Positions 1-9,615 are shown, counted from the stretch's first letter. The stretch: DNA of 64,000 nucleotides from Streptomyces sp. FIT100 (GCF_024584805.1 NZ_CP075715.1:5854526-5918525), one strand, 5' to 3'. Made by a program: numbers and translations. Notes: a model not told the origin generated them from the sequence alone.

Positions 1-1992
1 TCCCTGCTGTGGAACCACTACCTCGAAGGCTGGTGGTTCTTCGTCAAGGACTGGTGGCTGCTGCCCATGCTCTGGCTGGTGCCCGACTCCTGGCAGAACG
101 GGACCAGCGCACAGTTCGAGCTGTTCGTCACGGCGACGTACGTCTACAACGGCCTCGTGCTGACCCTGCTCGCGGTGGGTTCGGGGCGGGTCGGCAACTG
201 GAACGAGATCTGGCGCCGGTACGGCGTGCCGCTCTGGCCGCTGTTCGTGCTGCTCCCCGGTGTGTGGCGGGAGATGCCCAGGAGCGTCTGGTGGCTCGAA
301 GGGGCCTCGAACCTGTACTACCTGTGCCTCGTGACCGCCGTCGTCGCGGTCCTCGGCAGGGCCGGCACCTGGCCGGTGCTCGCGCGCCGCAAGGACGCAC
401 CCGCCGCCGAGGGGGCGCCGGAGCCGCAGCACGACCCCGCCGACTGGCCCGAGCTGCGGACGGCGGGGCTCGACGAGACGGCCCGCACCCTCACCGACGC
501 GACGCGCAGGGGCGCGCTGGGCGACGTCGACTACGCCCGGATCCGCCGCGCCTGGCAGGGCGTACGCACCCGGCCCGAACGGCTGCCCGCCTTCACCGAC
601 GCCGTGCGGGCCGAGGGGCCCGCCGCCTGCGCCCACCCCTCCGGCGTGCGGGACCTGCCGGTCCGCACCGCCACCCACGATCTCGCCACCGGGCAGGTGA
701 GGATCGGCACCGCCGCCGACCATCCCCGCAACCCCTACGCCCGCCGCACCACCGGCGTCGCCCTCGAACCCGCGCTGCTCGGCACGTCCCTGCTCGCCGT
801 CGGCCCCTCCGGCTCCGGGAAGACCGTGCGGCTCGTGCGGCCGGTCGTGGAGGCGCTGTGCCTCCAGGCGCTCGCGAACCGTGCGGCCGTCGTCGCCGTC
901 ACCGCCCGGGGCACGGCGCTCGCCCCCGACGACGCCTTCGATCTCGTCATCGCCCCCGGCCGGGCCGAGTCGACGCACGACCTCGACCTGTACGGCGGCG
1001 CCGACGACCCCGACGAGGCCGCCCGTGTCCTCGCCGAGGCGCTCGTCGGCGATCTGGCGGCCGACAGCCGCCGCGCCGCCACCGCGCTCGCCCAGCTCAT
1101 CGGCCCGTACCGGAGCGTCCACGGCCACTTCCCGGCCGTACCGGAGCTCCGCGACCTCGTCGGTGGTGCGCCCGGGGCGCTCGACGGGCTCCGCAGCGCC
1201 CTGGAGGCCGCCGGGGAGGCGTCCCAGCTGCGGGAACTCGACGCGCGGGCACGGCAGTCGGAGCGCGCCGACGACATCGGGGTGCTGCTCGCCGAGCGCA
1301 TCGCGTTCCTCGACCGGCCGGCGTTCGCGCCGTTCTTCCGTACGAAGGAGACCGGCCGGCCGTTCTCGCTGCGGGCCATCGAACTCCCGCTGCGGGTCCG
1401 GGTCGATCTGCCCGAGCGCGGGCACGCCGAGGCGTCCCGGATCATCGCCCGGCTCGTCCTCGCCCAGTTCACCGAGGCCGCGCTCGCGCGCTCCGACCGC
1501 TCGCTCTTCAGCTGCCTCGTCCTCGACGACGCGACGTACACCGTGACGGCCGACTCGGTCAGGGCCGTCCAGCGCCTGCGGTCGGCCAACGCGGGGGTCG
1601 TGCTGGCGCTGCGGACCCTGGAGGACGTGCCCGAGACCCTGCGGGGGCCGCTGCTGGGCGCTGTCGGGTGCCGGATGGCGTTCGCGGGGCTCGCGCCCTG
1701 GGACGGCGGGCGGTTCGCGGAGACCTGGGGCACCGAGTGGGTGCAGACGCGGGACGTCACCAACCGGCAGATCATCTCCGACGAGCCGCTGACCAAGGCG
1801 CTGCACTTCATGCGGCGGCTGGTGACCGGGAAGGCGGCCACCGCGGAGGCCGTGACGGTCCGGGAAGTGGAGCGCGAGCGCTGGTCGGCCTCCGAGCTGG
1901 CGCACTCCGTGCCCGCGGGGCACGCGGTGCTGTCGCTCACCTCGGTGCGCGGGGAGCACGCACCGCCGCTGCTGGTGGATCTGCGTACCTGA
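1..1992 (+). CDS. Membrane-associated P-loop ATPase, VirD4/FtsK-like (5' end outside window)
   Basis: The frame is open from the first base, so the true start is upstream; the ATG at 67 is probably internal because the preceding Trp-rich codons read as part of the same membrane region. The N-terminal ~125 residues hold several hydrophobic segments rich in Trp. A Walker A motif (GPSGSGKT) lies at about nt 802-825 and a Walker B-like LVLDDA at about nt 1516-1533. It is followed by an RSANAGVVLALRTLEDV stretch reminiscent of the sensor region of TraG/VirD4 coupling ATPases. I infer a membrane-anchored DNA- or protein-translocating ATPase; no conjugation genes are nearby, so the substrate is unknown. 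Streptomyces homologues are usually just called ATP/GTP-binding proteins. The 3' end carries a 28-bp tandem duplication over the stop codon. Confidence 0.75.
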   Translation, partial: SLLWNHYLEGWWFFVKDWWLLPMLWLVPDSWQNGTSAQFELFVTATYVYNGLVLTLLAVGSGRVGNWNEIWRRYGVPLWPLFVLLPGVWREMPRSVWWLEGASNLYYLCLVTAVVAVLGRAGTWPVLARRKDAPAAEGAPEPQHDPADWPELRTAGLDETARTLTDATRRGALGDVDYARIRRAWQGVRTRPERLPAFTDAVRAEGPAACAHPSGVRDLPVRTATHDLATGQVRIGTAADHPRNPYARRTTGVALEPALLGTSLLAVGPSGSGKTVRLVRPVVEALCLQALANRAAVVAVTARGTALAPDDAFDLVIAPGRAESTHDLDLYGGADDPDEAARVLAEALVGDLAADSRRAATALAQLIGPYRSVHGHFPAVPELRDLVGGAPGALDGLRSALEAAGEASQLRELDARARQSERADDIGVLLAERIAFLDRPAFAPFFRTKETGRPFSLRAIELPLRVRVDLPERGHAEASRIIARLVLAQFTEAALARSDRSLFSCLVLDDATYTVTADSVRAVQRLRSANAGVVLALRTLEDVPETLRGPLLGAVGCRMAFAGLAPWDGGRFAETWGTEWVQTRDVTNRQIISDEPLTKALHFMRRLVTGKAATAEAVTVREVERERWSASELAHSVPAGHAVLSLTSVRGEHAPPLLVDLRT

Positions 1993-2029
1993 CGCGGGCA
2001 CCCGTACTCTGCGTACCTGACGCGGGCAC
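1980..2029. repeat. 28-bp tandem duplication across a stop codon
   Basis: A 22-bp block containing the gene's TGA stop (1990-1992) recurs exactly 28 bp downstream: copies at 1980-2001 and 2008-2029 are identical. The following 6 bases differ only by one C/T. The second copy is non-coding. It is one of several stop-codon-spanning duplications in this window. Confidence 0.9.
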
Positions 2030-2160
2030 TCGTACGGGCTGGCAGAATCGAGGTACGCCGTTCGTACGGGACGGCGAAAAACTCCTCCCGACCCGTCGGG
2101 CCTCCCCCGACACCGACGCACCTGCCCGATCCGTCGAATCTGCCGAAAGCGCGCGGTCCC

Positions 2161-3729
2161 ATGCCGGTCACCCTCGCCCAGCTCGTCCAGCACTCCGCGC
2201 TCAAGCTGACGGTCCGCGCCGGGCAGGACCGGCTCGCGACGCCCGTGCGCTGGGCGCACGTCAGCGAGCTCGCCGACCCCGTGCCGTACATGGAGGGCGG
2301 CGAGCTGCTCCTCGTCACCGCCATGACACTGGACGCCGCCGACCACGAGGCGATGCGCCGCTACGTACGCCGGCTCGCGGGCGCCGGCGTCGTCGGGCTC
2401 GGCTTCGCCGTCGGCGTCAACTACGACGCCGTCCCCGACGCCCTGCTGGAGGCGGCCGAGGCCCAGGACTTCCCGCTGCTCGAAGTGCCGCGCCGCACAC
2501 CGTTCCTGGCCATCAGCAAGGCCGTCTCCGCGGCCATCGCCGCCGACCAGTACCGGGCCGTTACCGCGGGCTTCGAGGCCCAGCGGGAGCTGACCCGCGC
2601 CGCGCTCGCCGAGGGGCCGGCGGCGCTGCTCGCCAAGCTCGCCGCGCACGTCGACGGCTGGGCCGCGCTCTACGACGCCTCCGGAGCCGTCGTCGCCTCG
2701 GCGCCCGACTGGGCGCTGCGGCGGGCGGCCCGCCTCACCGCCGACGTCGAGCGGCTGCGCGAACGCCCCGCCCCCGCCAGCGCCGTCGTCGGCGGGACGG
2801 ACGACCGTGTCGAGCTCCAGTCCCTGGGCACCGGGCGGCGGGTGCGCGGTGCGCTCGCCGTCGGCACGGGCGCCCCCCTGGGCACGGCCGAGCGGTACGC
2901 CGTCCACTCCGCGATCGCCCTGCTGACCCTGACGACCGAACGCTCCCGCTCGCTCCAGGCCGCCGAGCAGCGGCTCGGCGCGGCGGTCCTCCGGATGATG
3001 CTCTCCGGGCAGCCGGACCACGCGAGAGCGGTCGCCGGCGATCTGTACGGCGGTCTCCTCGACGCGCCCTTCCGGCTCCTGGTCGCGGAGCCCGCCGGTG
3101 AGCCCGACCCCGGCGCCGAGCACCCCCTGCACGTGTTCGCCGAGACGGTGGACTCGGCGGCGGCGCGCTCCGGCGAGACCGTACTGACCGTGCCCGAGGG
3201 CTCCGACGGCAGCGAGCGGCTCGTCGTCCTCGCCGCGGACGGGGGAGCGGTCGCCGGCGCCTGCGAGGCGTACACGGAGCGCGAGGCCGAGGAGGCGGGC
3301 ATCGCCGTCGGCATGTCCGCACCGACCGGCCCGATCGCCGCAGCGGCCGCCTACAAGCAGGCGGAACAGTCCCTCTCCGTCGCCCGCCGCCGCGGCCGCG
3401 CCCTCGTCGAGCACGAGGAACTCGCCGCAGGCTCCGTCCTCCCGCTGCTGGCCGACGACGCCGTGCGGGCCTTCGCCGACGGCATGCTCCGCGCGCTCTA
3501 CGAACACGACGCGACCGGCCGCGGTGATCTCGTCGAGTCGCTGCGGGCCTGGCTCTCGCGCCACGGCCAATGGGACGCGGCGGCGGCCGACCTCGGCGTG
3601 CACCGCCACACCCTGCGCTACCGCATGCGCCGCGTGGAGGAGATCCTCGGCCGCTCCCTGGACGACCCCGACGTCCGCATGGAACTCTGGCTCGCCCTCA
3701 AGGCGACCGGGGGCCCTGCGGAGTCCTAG
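2161..3729 (+). CDS. PucR-family transcriptional regulator
   Basis: A 522-residue cytoplasmic DNA-binding regulator. Residues ~5-125 match the PucR N-terminal (purine catabolism regulator) domain, with the typical LAQLVQ...VRWAHVSELADP...YMEGGELLL signature. The middle is a GGDEF-like/linker region. Residues ~455-515 form the C-terminal PucR helix-turn-helix (AAADLGVHRHTLRYRMRRVEEIL). The ATG at 2161 begins exactly at the conserved domain start. PucR proteins often control neighbouring catabolic genes. Here the downstream exporter and aldehyde dehydrogenase are plausible but unproven targets. No effector can be read from sequence. Confidence 0.9.
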   Translation: MPVTLAQLVQHSALKLTVRAGQDRLATPVRWAHVSELADPVPYMEGGELLLVTAMTLDAADHEAMRRYVRRLAGAGVVGLGFAVGVNYDAVPDALLEAAEAQDFPLLEVPRRTPFLAISKAVSAAIAADQYRAVTAGFEAQRELTRAALAEGPAALLAKLAAHVDGWAALYDASGAVVASAPDWALRRAARLTADVERLRERPAPASAVVGGTDDRVELQSLGTGRRVRGALAVGTGAPLGTAERYAVHSAIALLTLTTERSRSLQAAEQRLGAAVLRMMLSGQPDHARAVAGDLYGGLLDAPFRLLVAEPAGEPDPGAEHPLHVFAETVDSAAARSGETVLTVPEGSDGSERLVVLAADGGAVAGACEAYTEREAEEAGIAVGMSAPTGPIAAAAAYKQAEQSLSVARRRGRALVEHEELAAGSVLPLLADDAVRAFADGMLRALYEHDATGRGDLVESLRAWLSRHGQWDAAAADLGVHRHTLRYRMRRVEEILGRSLDDPDVRMELWLALKATGGPAES

Positions 3730-3747
3730 GCCCTGCGGAGCCCTAGG
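3714..3747. repeat. 17-bp tandem duplication across the pucR-type gene's stop codon
   Basis: Units 3714-3730 and 3731-3747 are directly adjacent 17-mers differing by one base. The first contains the gene's TAG stop (3727-3729); the second retains TAG but is non-coding. Confidence 0.9.
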
Positions 3748-3923
3748 TTTCCGGGGAGCCCGGCACCCAGGAAATCCCCTTCCGCTGCCCGAAGTCGGGC
3801 AGAAAACATGGCGTTCGGCTGCGTGAATCCCTACAGTCCTGCCTCGTGATCGCCACCGAGATCGCCACCGACGGGCACGGCAACCGGCCCCCGTCCACCA
3901 GACGAGGACGACGAAGCACACCG

Positions 3924-4880
3924 ATGACCTCACCCGAAGCACCCGCCGCCCGCACCCCCGCCGCGACGATCGCGCCGGCCGGCACCCCCGGGCACCGGAT
4001 ATCCGGCGCCGTGTGGGGCGCCCTCGCCATCGTGTACGTCGTCTGGGGCTCCACCTACCTCGGCATCCGCGTCGTGGTCGAGACGATGCCCCCGTTCCTC
4101 TCCGCCGGCGCCCGCTTCATCACCGCCGGGCTGATCCTCGCCGCGCTCATCGCCTGGCGGCAGGGGCCCTCCGCCCTGAAGGCCACCCGCGCCCAGCTCG
4201 CCTCGGCCGCGCTCGTCGGGCTGCTACTGCTCCTCGGCGGCAACGGCCTCGTCGTGCTCGCCGAGACCGCCGTCCCCTCCGGGCTCGCCGCCCTCCTCGT
4301 CGCCGTCGTCCCCGCCTGGGTCGTCGTGCTGCGCAGGGCGTCGGGAGAGCGGCCCGGCATCGGGGCGTACAGCGGCGTCCTGCTCGGCCTCGCCGGGCTC
4401 GCGGTGCTCACGCTGCCCGGCCTCAGCGGCGACGTACGCCTGTGGGGCGTGCTCACCGTCGTCGCCGCGACCGTCATGTGGTCGGTCGGCTCCTTCTCGT
4501 CCGCCCGGATCCCGATGCCCGCCAACCCGTTCACGGCGAGCGCCTACGAAATGGTCGCGGGAGGCATCGGCTGCCTGCTGGTCGGACTCGTCCGCGGCGA
4601 GCAGTACGGCTTCACGCTCACCGAGGTGTCGGGCCGTTCCTGGCTCGCCCTCGGATACCTCGTCGTCTTCGGCTCGCTCGTGGCGTTCACGGCGTACGCC
4701 TGGCTGCTCCACTCCGCGCCGCTGTCGCTCGTCGCCACGTACGCGTACGTCAACCCGGTCGTCGCCGTCCTCCTCGGCGCGCTGATCCTGAACGAGCGGC
4801 TGACCTGGCCGATCGCCGTCGGCGGCGCCGTCGTCGTCGCGGGGGTCGGCCTCATCGTCAGCACCGAGCGCCGCCGCTGA
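3924..4880 (+). CDS. EamA-family (DMT superfamily) transporter, YedA-like
   Basis: About 318 residues with ten predicted hydrophobic helices, made of two EamA repeats. The first starts with VVWGSTYLGIR after a short polar N-terminus, the usual beginning of YedA/RhaT-type drug and metabolite exporters in the plasma membrane. I chose the ATG at 3924; an in-frame GTG at 3846 would add 26 polar residues. Part of those would be encoded by a perfect 12-bp tandem repeat at 3848-3871, which looks like untranslated leader. Family members export amino acids or metabolites; the substrate cannot be inferred. It lies between a PucR-type regulator and an aldehyde dehydrogenase, all in the same orientation but with gaps suggesting separate promoters. 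Confidence 0.88.
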   Translation: MTSPEAPAARTPAATIAPAGTPGHRISGAVWGALAIVYVVWGSTYLGIRVVVETMPPFLSAGARFITAGLILAALIAWRQGPSALKATRAQLASAALVGLLLLLGGNGLVVLAETAVPSGLAALLVAVVPAWVVVLRRASGERPGIGAYSGVLLGLAGLAVLTLPGLSGDVRLWGVLTVVAATVMWSVGSFSSARIPMPANPFTASAYEMVAGGIGCLLVGLVRGEQYGFTLTEVSGRSWLALGYLVVFGSLVAFTAYAWLLHSAPLSLVATYAYVNPVVAVLLGALILNERLTWPIAVGGAVVVAGVGLIVSTERRR

Positions 4881-5041
4881 CCCCGGCTCTCACCGGAGCA
4901 CTCGCCAAAGCGGCCAGGGCGTCACTCCGACCACTCCACCTCGGACAAACGCCATCACACCCCCATCGCCCTACCGTGTGAGGGGAAGACACCGCACAAA
5001 TTCCGACTTCTGACCGCACTTCTGAAGGGCCGGGCTCGCAC

Positions 5042-6487
5042 ATGACCTCCACCCACGCCTTCTGGCTCGCCGGCCGCCAGGCCACCGGCGAGACGACTTT
5101 CGACGTCACGTCCCCCTGGGACGGCCGGGTCGTCGGCACGGTCTCGGTGCCCACCGACGCCCAGGTCGAGGAGGCCGTGGCAGCCGCGCACGCCGTTGTG
5201 GACGAGTTCGCGGCCACCCCCGCCCACGTCCGCGCCGCCGCCCTCGACCATGTGTCGAAGCGGCTCGTCGAGCGCACCGAGGAGATCGCCCAGCTGATCT
5301 CCGCCGAGAACGGCAAGCCCATCAAGTGGGCCCGCGGTGAGGTCGGCCGCGCGGTCTCGGTCTTCCGCTTCGCCGCCGAGGAGGCCCGCCGCTTCAACGG
5401 CGGCGAGGCCCAGCGCCTCGACACCGACGCAGGCGGCCAGGGCCGCCTCGCGCTCACCCGCCGCTTCCCCAAGGGTGTCGTCCTCGGCATCGCGCCGTTC
5501 AACTTCCCGCTGAACCTGTGCGCCCACAAGATCGCCCCGGCCATCGCCGTCGGCGCGCCGATCATCCTCAAGCCGGCGCCCGCCACCCCGCTCTCCGGCC
5601 TGATCCTCGGTGAGCTGCTGGCCGAGACGGAGCTGCCCGCCGGCTCCTGGTCCGTCCTGACAGTCCCGAACGACAAGATGCCGGCCCTCGTCCAGGACGA
5701 GCGCCTTCCGGTCATCTCCTTCACAGGCTCCGACAAGGTCGGCTACGCGATCATGGACTCGGTGCCGCGCAAGCACTGCACCCTGGAGCTCGGCGGCAAC
5801 GGCGCGGCCGTCGTCCTCGCCGACTTCGCCTCCGAGGAGGACCTGGACTGGGCGGCGACCCGCATCGCCACCTTCTCCAACTACCAGGGCGGCCAGTCCT
5901 GCATCTCCGTGCAGCGCGTGATCGCCGACGCCACCGTCTACGACCGGCTGCTGCCGAAGATCGTCGCGGCGGTCGAGGCCCAGACCACCGGTGACCCGTC
6001 CGACTCCGCCACCGAGGTCGGCCCGCTGGTCAACGAGGACGCCGCCAAGCGCGTCGAGTCCTGGGTCGACGAGGCCGTCGAGGGCGGCGCCCAGCTGCTC
6101 ACCGGCGGCAAGCGCGACGGCGCCTCCTACACCCCGACCGTCCTCACCGGCGTACCGGCGCACGCCACCCTCGCCTGCGAGGAGGTCTTCGGACCGGTCC
6201 TCACCGTGCAGAGCGTGAACGGCGAGGCCGAGGCGTTCGCCGCGGTCAACTCCTCGAAGTACGGCCTCCAGGCAGGCGTGTTCACCCACGACCTGCAGAC
6301 CGCGTTCCGCGCCCACCGGGCGCTGGAGGTCGGCGGCGTGATCGTCGGTGACGTCCCGTCCTACCGCGCCGACCAGATGCCGTACGGCGGCGCCAAGCAG
6401 TCCGGCGTGGGCCGCGAGGGCGTCAAGTACGCGATGGACGACTACACCTACGAGCGGGTGCTGGTCCTCACCGGACTCGCCCTGTAG
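5042..6487 (+). CDS. NAD(P)-dependent aldehyde dehydrogenase
   Basis: 481 residues, full length for the ALDH superfamily. Visible catalytic features: the PFNFPLN motif with Asn154, the cofactor-contacting Lys177 (ILKPAPATPL), the general base Glu249 (LELGGN) and the nucleophile Cys287 (GGQSCISVQR). It oxidises an aldehyde to the acid in the cytosol; succinate-semialdehyde or betaine-aldehyde type substrates are possible but not decidable. The ATG at 5042 follows GAAGG about 14 bases upstream. A strong hairpin follows the gene, so it is probably monocistronic. Confidence 0.93.
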   Translation: MTSTHAFWLAGRQATGETTFDVTSPWDGRVVGTVSVPTDAQVEEAVAAAHAVVDEFAATPAHVRAAALDHVSKRLVERTEEIAQLISAENGKPIKWARGEVGRAVSVFRFAAEEARRFNGGEAQRLDTDAGGQGRLALTRRFPKGVVLGIAPFNFPLNLCAHKIAPAIAVGAPIILKPAPATPLSGLILGELLAETELPAGSWSVLTVPNDKMPALVQDERLPVISFTGSDKVGYAIMDSVPRKHCTLELGGNGAAVVLADFASEEDLDWAATRIATFSNYQGGQSCISVQRVIADATVYDRLLPKIVAAVEAQTTGDPSDSATEVGPLVNEDAAKRVESWVDEAVEGGAQLLTGGKRDGASYTPTVLTGVPAHATLACEEVFGPVLTVQSVNGEAEAFAAVNSSKYGLQAGVFTHDLQTAFRAHRALEVGGVIVGDVPSYRADQMPYGGAKQSGVGREGVKYAMDDYTYERVLVLTGLAL

Positions 6488-6519
6488 GAGCGCCCGCGGC
6501 GGCAGGACCGCCCGAAGCC

Positions 6520-6556
6520 GACGGCCGGAGCCCACTGTGCGGGGGCTCCGGCCGTC
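6520..6556 (+). terminator. Hairpin terminator after the aldehyde dehydrogenase gene
   Basis: Perfect 14-bp stem (6520-6533 with 6543-6556) and a 9-base loop, 33 bases after the stop codon. There is no T-run, as is usual in Streptomyces. Confidence 0.8.
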
Positions 6557-6563
6557 TTCGTAC

Positions 6564-6630
6564 GGGCGCGGGGCACGAGCGCGGGACACGGGCACGGGGC
6601 GCGAGCACAGGGCACGAGCACGGAAGCGCC
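6564..6630. repeat. Degenerate GGGCACGAG-type short repeats
   Basis: About five imperfect copies of a GGGCACGAGC-like unit lie between the terminator and the next gene. They look like a decayed tandem array. The remaining part of the 297-base gap up to 6785 probably holds the promoter of the acyl-CoA dehydrogenase gene; I see no clear boxes. Confidence 0.5.
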
Positions 6631-6784
6631 CGCCGCGCCACTCGGGCGGGCCGGTCGGGAGCGGTTCCACCCGGCTGCTCCCCAGGACTGGTGAGGCCCT
6701 CCGGAATCGGGTAGATACGGACGAGTAGCACCGGACGGTAGTTCCGCCCGGACGCCCCCCGACAAGCGGCGAGGTGAGTCCCTC

Positions 6785-8731
6785 ATGTCCGCCCCATCCA
6801 CACCGCAATCCGCGCCCAAGGTCACCGAACGGGAAGCCCGTCAGGTCGCCGAGGCCGCCCGCGAGCAGAGCTGGCGCAAGCCCAGCTTCGCCAAGGAGCT
6901 GTTCCTTGGCCGCTTCCGGCTCGACCTGATCCATCCCCATCCCATGCCCCCCGCCGAGGACGTCCAGCGCGGCGAGCAGTTCCTCGCCAAACTGCGCGAC
7001 TTCTGCGAGACGAGGATCGACAGCGCACGCATCGAGCGCGAGGCCCGGATCCCGGACGACGTCATCAGCGGGCTGAAGGAGCTCGGGGCGCTCGGCATGA
7101 AGATCGACCCCAAGTACGGCGGGCTGGGGCTCACCCAGGTCTACTACAACAAGGCCCTGGCACTCGTGGGCTCCGCCAGCCCCGCCGTGGGCGCACTCCT
7201 CTCCGCCCACCAGTCGATCGGCGTGCCGCAGCCGCTGAAGATCTTCGGTACGCAGGAGCAGAAGGACGCGTTCCTGCCGCGGTGCGCCCGCACGGACATC
7301 ACCGCCTTCCTGCTCACCGAGCCGGACGTGGGCTCCGACCCGGCGCGTCTGGCCACCACGGCCGTGCCCGACGGCGACGCCTACGTGCTCGACGGCGTGA
7401 AGCTGTGGACCACCAACGGCGTCGTCGCCGACCTCCTCGTCGTCATGGCGCGGGTGCCCAGGTCCGAGGGCCACAAGGGCGGCATCACCGCCTTCGTCGT
7501 CGAGGCGGCGTCCCCCGGCATCACGGTCGAGAACCGCAACGCCTTCATGGGCCTGCGCGGCATCGAGAACGGCGTGACCCGCTTCCACCAGGTGCGGGTC
7601 CCGGCCGCGAACCGCATCGGCCCCGAGGGCGCCGGCCTCAAGATCGCCCTGACCACGCTCAACACCGGACGGCTCTCCCTGCCCGCCATGTGCGTCGGCG
7701 CGGGCAAGTGGTGCCTGAAGATCGCCCGCGAATGGTCCGCCGTGCGGGAGCAGTGGGGCAAGCCGCTCGCCAAGCACGAGGCCGTGGGCTCCAAGATCTC
7801 CTTCATCGCGGCGACCACGTTCGCCCTGGAGGCGGTCGTCGACCTGTCCTCCCAGATGGCCGACGAGGACCGCAACGACATCCGCATCGAGGCGGCGCTC
7901 GCCAAGCTGTACGGCTCCGAGATGGCCTGGCTGATGGCCGACGAGCTGATCCAGATCCGCGGCGGCCGCGGCTTCGAGACGGCGGAGTCGCTCGCCGCGC
8001 GCGGCGAACGGGCCGTCCCCGCCGAGCAGATGCTGCGCGATCTGCGGATCAACCGGATCTTCGAGGGCTCGACGGAGATCATGCACCTGCTGATCGCCCG
8101 CGAGGCGGTCGACGCCCACCTCTCGGTCGCGGGGGACATCATCGACCCCGACAAGTCCCTCGGCGACAAGGCGAAGGCGGGTGCGCAGGCGACCGCGTTC
8201 TACGCCCGCTGGCTTCCCAAGCTCGTCACAGGCCCCGGCCAGCTGCCGCGCTCGTACGCCGAGTTCCACCCGCGCGGCCACACCGATCTCGCCACGCACC
8301 TGAGGTACGTGGAACGCTCGGCGCGCAAGCTCGCCCGCTCCACGTTCTACGGAATGTCCCGCTGGCAGGGCCGGATGGAGACCAAGCAGGGCTTCCTCGG
8401 CCGGGTCGTCGACATCGGTGCGGAGCTCTTCGCGATGAGCGCGGCCTGCGTACGGGCCGAGCACCTGCGCCTCACCGGGGAGCACGGTCGCGAGGCGTAC
8501 GAACTCGCGGACGCGTTCTGCAAACAGTCCCGCATCCGCGTCGAGGAACTCTTCGGACGCCTCTGGTCCAACACCGACGACCTCGACCGCAAGGTCGTCA
8601 ATCGTGTCCTCGCCGGCACCTACACCTGGCTGGAGGAGGGCGTCATCGACCCCAGCGGCGAAGGCCCCTGGATCGCCGACGCCACCCCGGGCCCGGCGAC
8701 CCGGGAGAACGTCCACCGACCCATCCGCTGA
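6785..8731 (+). CDS. Acyl-CoA dehydrogenase (long form, FadE-like)
   Basis: 648 residues, longer than the ~380-residue short-chain family because of a ~200-residue C-terminal extension. N-terminal domain ~50-165, middle beta domain ~175-275 (FLLTEPDVGSDPARLATTA), C-terminal helical domain ~290-435 ending in the conserved RINRIFEGSTEIMHLLIARE. FAD-dependent alpha,beta-dehydrogenation of acyl-CoA in beta-oxidation, passing electrons to ETF. The ATG at 6785 is preceded by GAGGTGAG. Two-domain enzymes of this kind are common in actinobacteria; chain length specificity is unknown. A perfect hairpin follows, so it appears monocistronic. Confidence 0.92.
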   Translation: MSAPSTPQSAPKVTEREARQVAEAAREQSWRKPSFAKELFLGRFRLDLIHPHPMPPAEDVQRGEQFLAKLRDFCETRIDSARIEREARIPDDVISGLKELGALGMKIDPKYGGLGLTQVYYNKALALVGSASPAVGALLSAHQSIGVPQPLKIFGTQEQKDAFLPRCARTDITAFLLTEPDVGSDPARLATTAVPDGDAYVLDGVKLWTTNGVVADLLVVMARVPRSEGHKGGITAFVVEAASPGITVENRNAFMGLRGIENGVTRFHQVRVPAANRIGPEGAGLKIALTTLNTGRLSLPAMCVGAGKWCLKIAREWSAVREQWGKPLAKHEAVGSKISFIAATTFALEAVVDLSSQMADEDRNDIRIEAALAKLYGSEMAWLMADELIQIRGGRGFETAESLAARGERAVPAEQMLRDLRINRIFEGSTEIMHLLIAREAVDAHLSVAGDIIDPDKSLGDKAKAGAQATAFYARWLPKLVTGPGQLPRSYAEFHPRGHTDLATHLRYVERSARKLARSTFYGMSRWQGRMETKQGFLGRVVDIGAELFAMSAACVRAEHLRLTGEHGREAYELADAFCKQSRIRVEELFGRLWSNTDDLDRKVVNRVLAGTYTWLEEGVIDPSGEGPWIADATPGPATRENVHRPIR

Positions 8732-8747
8732 CGTCTGCTCACGTCCG

Positions 8748-8786
8748 CACGAGGGCGCCCGGCGCGTGACGCCGGGCGCCCTCGTG
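8748..8786 (+). terminator. Perfect hairpin terminator
   Basis: 17-bp perfect stem (8748-8764 with 8770-8786), 5-base loop, directly after the acyl-CoA dehydrogenase gene. Confidence 0.85.
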
Positions 8787-8832
8787 CACCACAATCGGGC
8801 CTCGATCCGATCAACCGAAGGACGGGGCAGGG

Positions 8833-9615
8833 ATGTTCGAGGCGGGGTACCGACGGATACGGCGGCGCACGGCGGCCGTGGCACTGGCCGCAGCCGTACT
8901 CACCGCAACGGCGGGCTGCGGCGACGGCGACCCGCCCGCCGCCGACGACAAGCCCGGGGCGAGCACCACCGGCACCGGCGCCCCGGCCCCCGGGGCGTTG
9001 ACCGAGGGGCAGCTCACCGCCCGCTCCTTCACCGAGGGTGAGAAGGTCGGCAGGTACACCGCGTCCGAGTACACCCTCGGCGCCCCGCTCGGCGAGGAGT
9101 ACACCGCCGACCCCGTCGTCTGCCAGCCGCTGGTCAGCCTCGCCCGCGGAGCCACCGCGTACGCCCCATCGGCCGAGGTGCACCGCAAGGTCGACGTCCC
9201 CGAGGAGATGACCGGCACCACCGTCGCCGTGACGCTGCGCAGCTACAGCACCAAGGACGCCGCGGCCGTCATGAAGGCCCTCGACACCGCAGGCAAGGAG
9301 TGCGCCGCCGGATTCACCGAGGTGCGCGCCATCGCCAAGGCGACGTACCTCACGGTGGAGCCGGTTAAGGCGCCGGCCGTCGGCGGCGAGGCGGACGAGG
9401 CGAAGGCGTTCCGCTTCACCGTGCTCGACGTGAAGGGGAAGCTGAAGCTGTACGAGTACCTCACCGTCCTCCGCTCCGGCTCGACCACGCTCTCCTTCCG
9501 CGGCGAGATCACCGGCACCAAGGACATCGGAGGAGTGCCGCAGGAAGTGATCACGGCCCAGTGGGAGAAGTTCTCCGCGGGGGACACAGGGGCCGCCGAG
9601 GGCGCGGGCGCGTAG
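8833..9615 (+). CDS. Secreted lipoprotein of unknown function
   Basis: 260 residues. A basic N-terminus (RRIRRR), a hydrophobic stretch at 13-26 and a lipobox TAGC with Cys29 mark a Sec-exported, lipid-anchored protein. A low-complexity Pro/Ala/Thr/Gly linker (~30-60) follows. The folded part has no motif I recognise; it contains Cys residues in a VVCQPLV segment and a GKECAAG segment that could form a disulfide. ATG at 8833 with a GGGGCAGGG stretch just upstream. It lies between two hairpin-bounded units and upstream of dxr, with no functional link evident. Confidence 0.8.
   Translation: MFEAGYRRIRRRTAAVALAAAVLTATAGCGDGDPPAADDKPGASTTGTGAPAPGALTEGQLTARSFTEGEKVGRYTASEYTLGAPLGEEYTADPVVCQPLVSLARGATAYAPSAEVHRKVDVPEEMTGTTVAVTLRSYSTKDAAAVMKALDTAGKECAAGFTEVRAIAKATYLTVEPVKAPAVGGEADEAKAFRFTVLDVKGKLKLYEYLTVLRSGSTTLSFRGEITGTKDIGGVPQEVITAQWEKFSAGDTGAAEGAGA

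Noticed and set aside
9..3101. 1030-codon rightward frame over the partial ATPase and PucR genes
   Set aside because: It crosses two genuine genes in another frame and shows Arg/Ala-rich, non-protein-like composition.
4955..8884. Leftward open frame of about 1300 codons
   Set aside because: It is antisense to the aldehyde and acyl-CoA dehydrogenase genes and results from high-GC codon bias; no ribosome-binding site or family match is seen.
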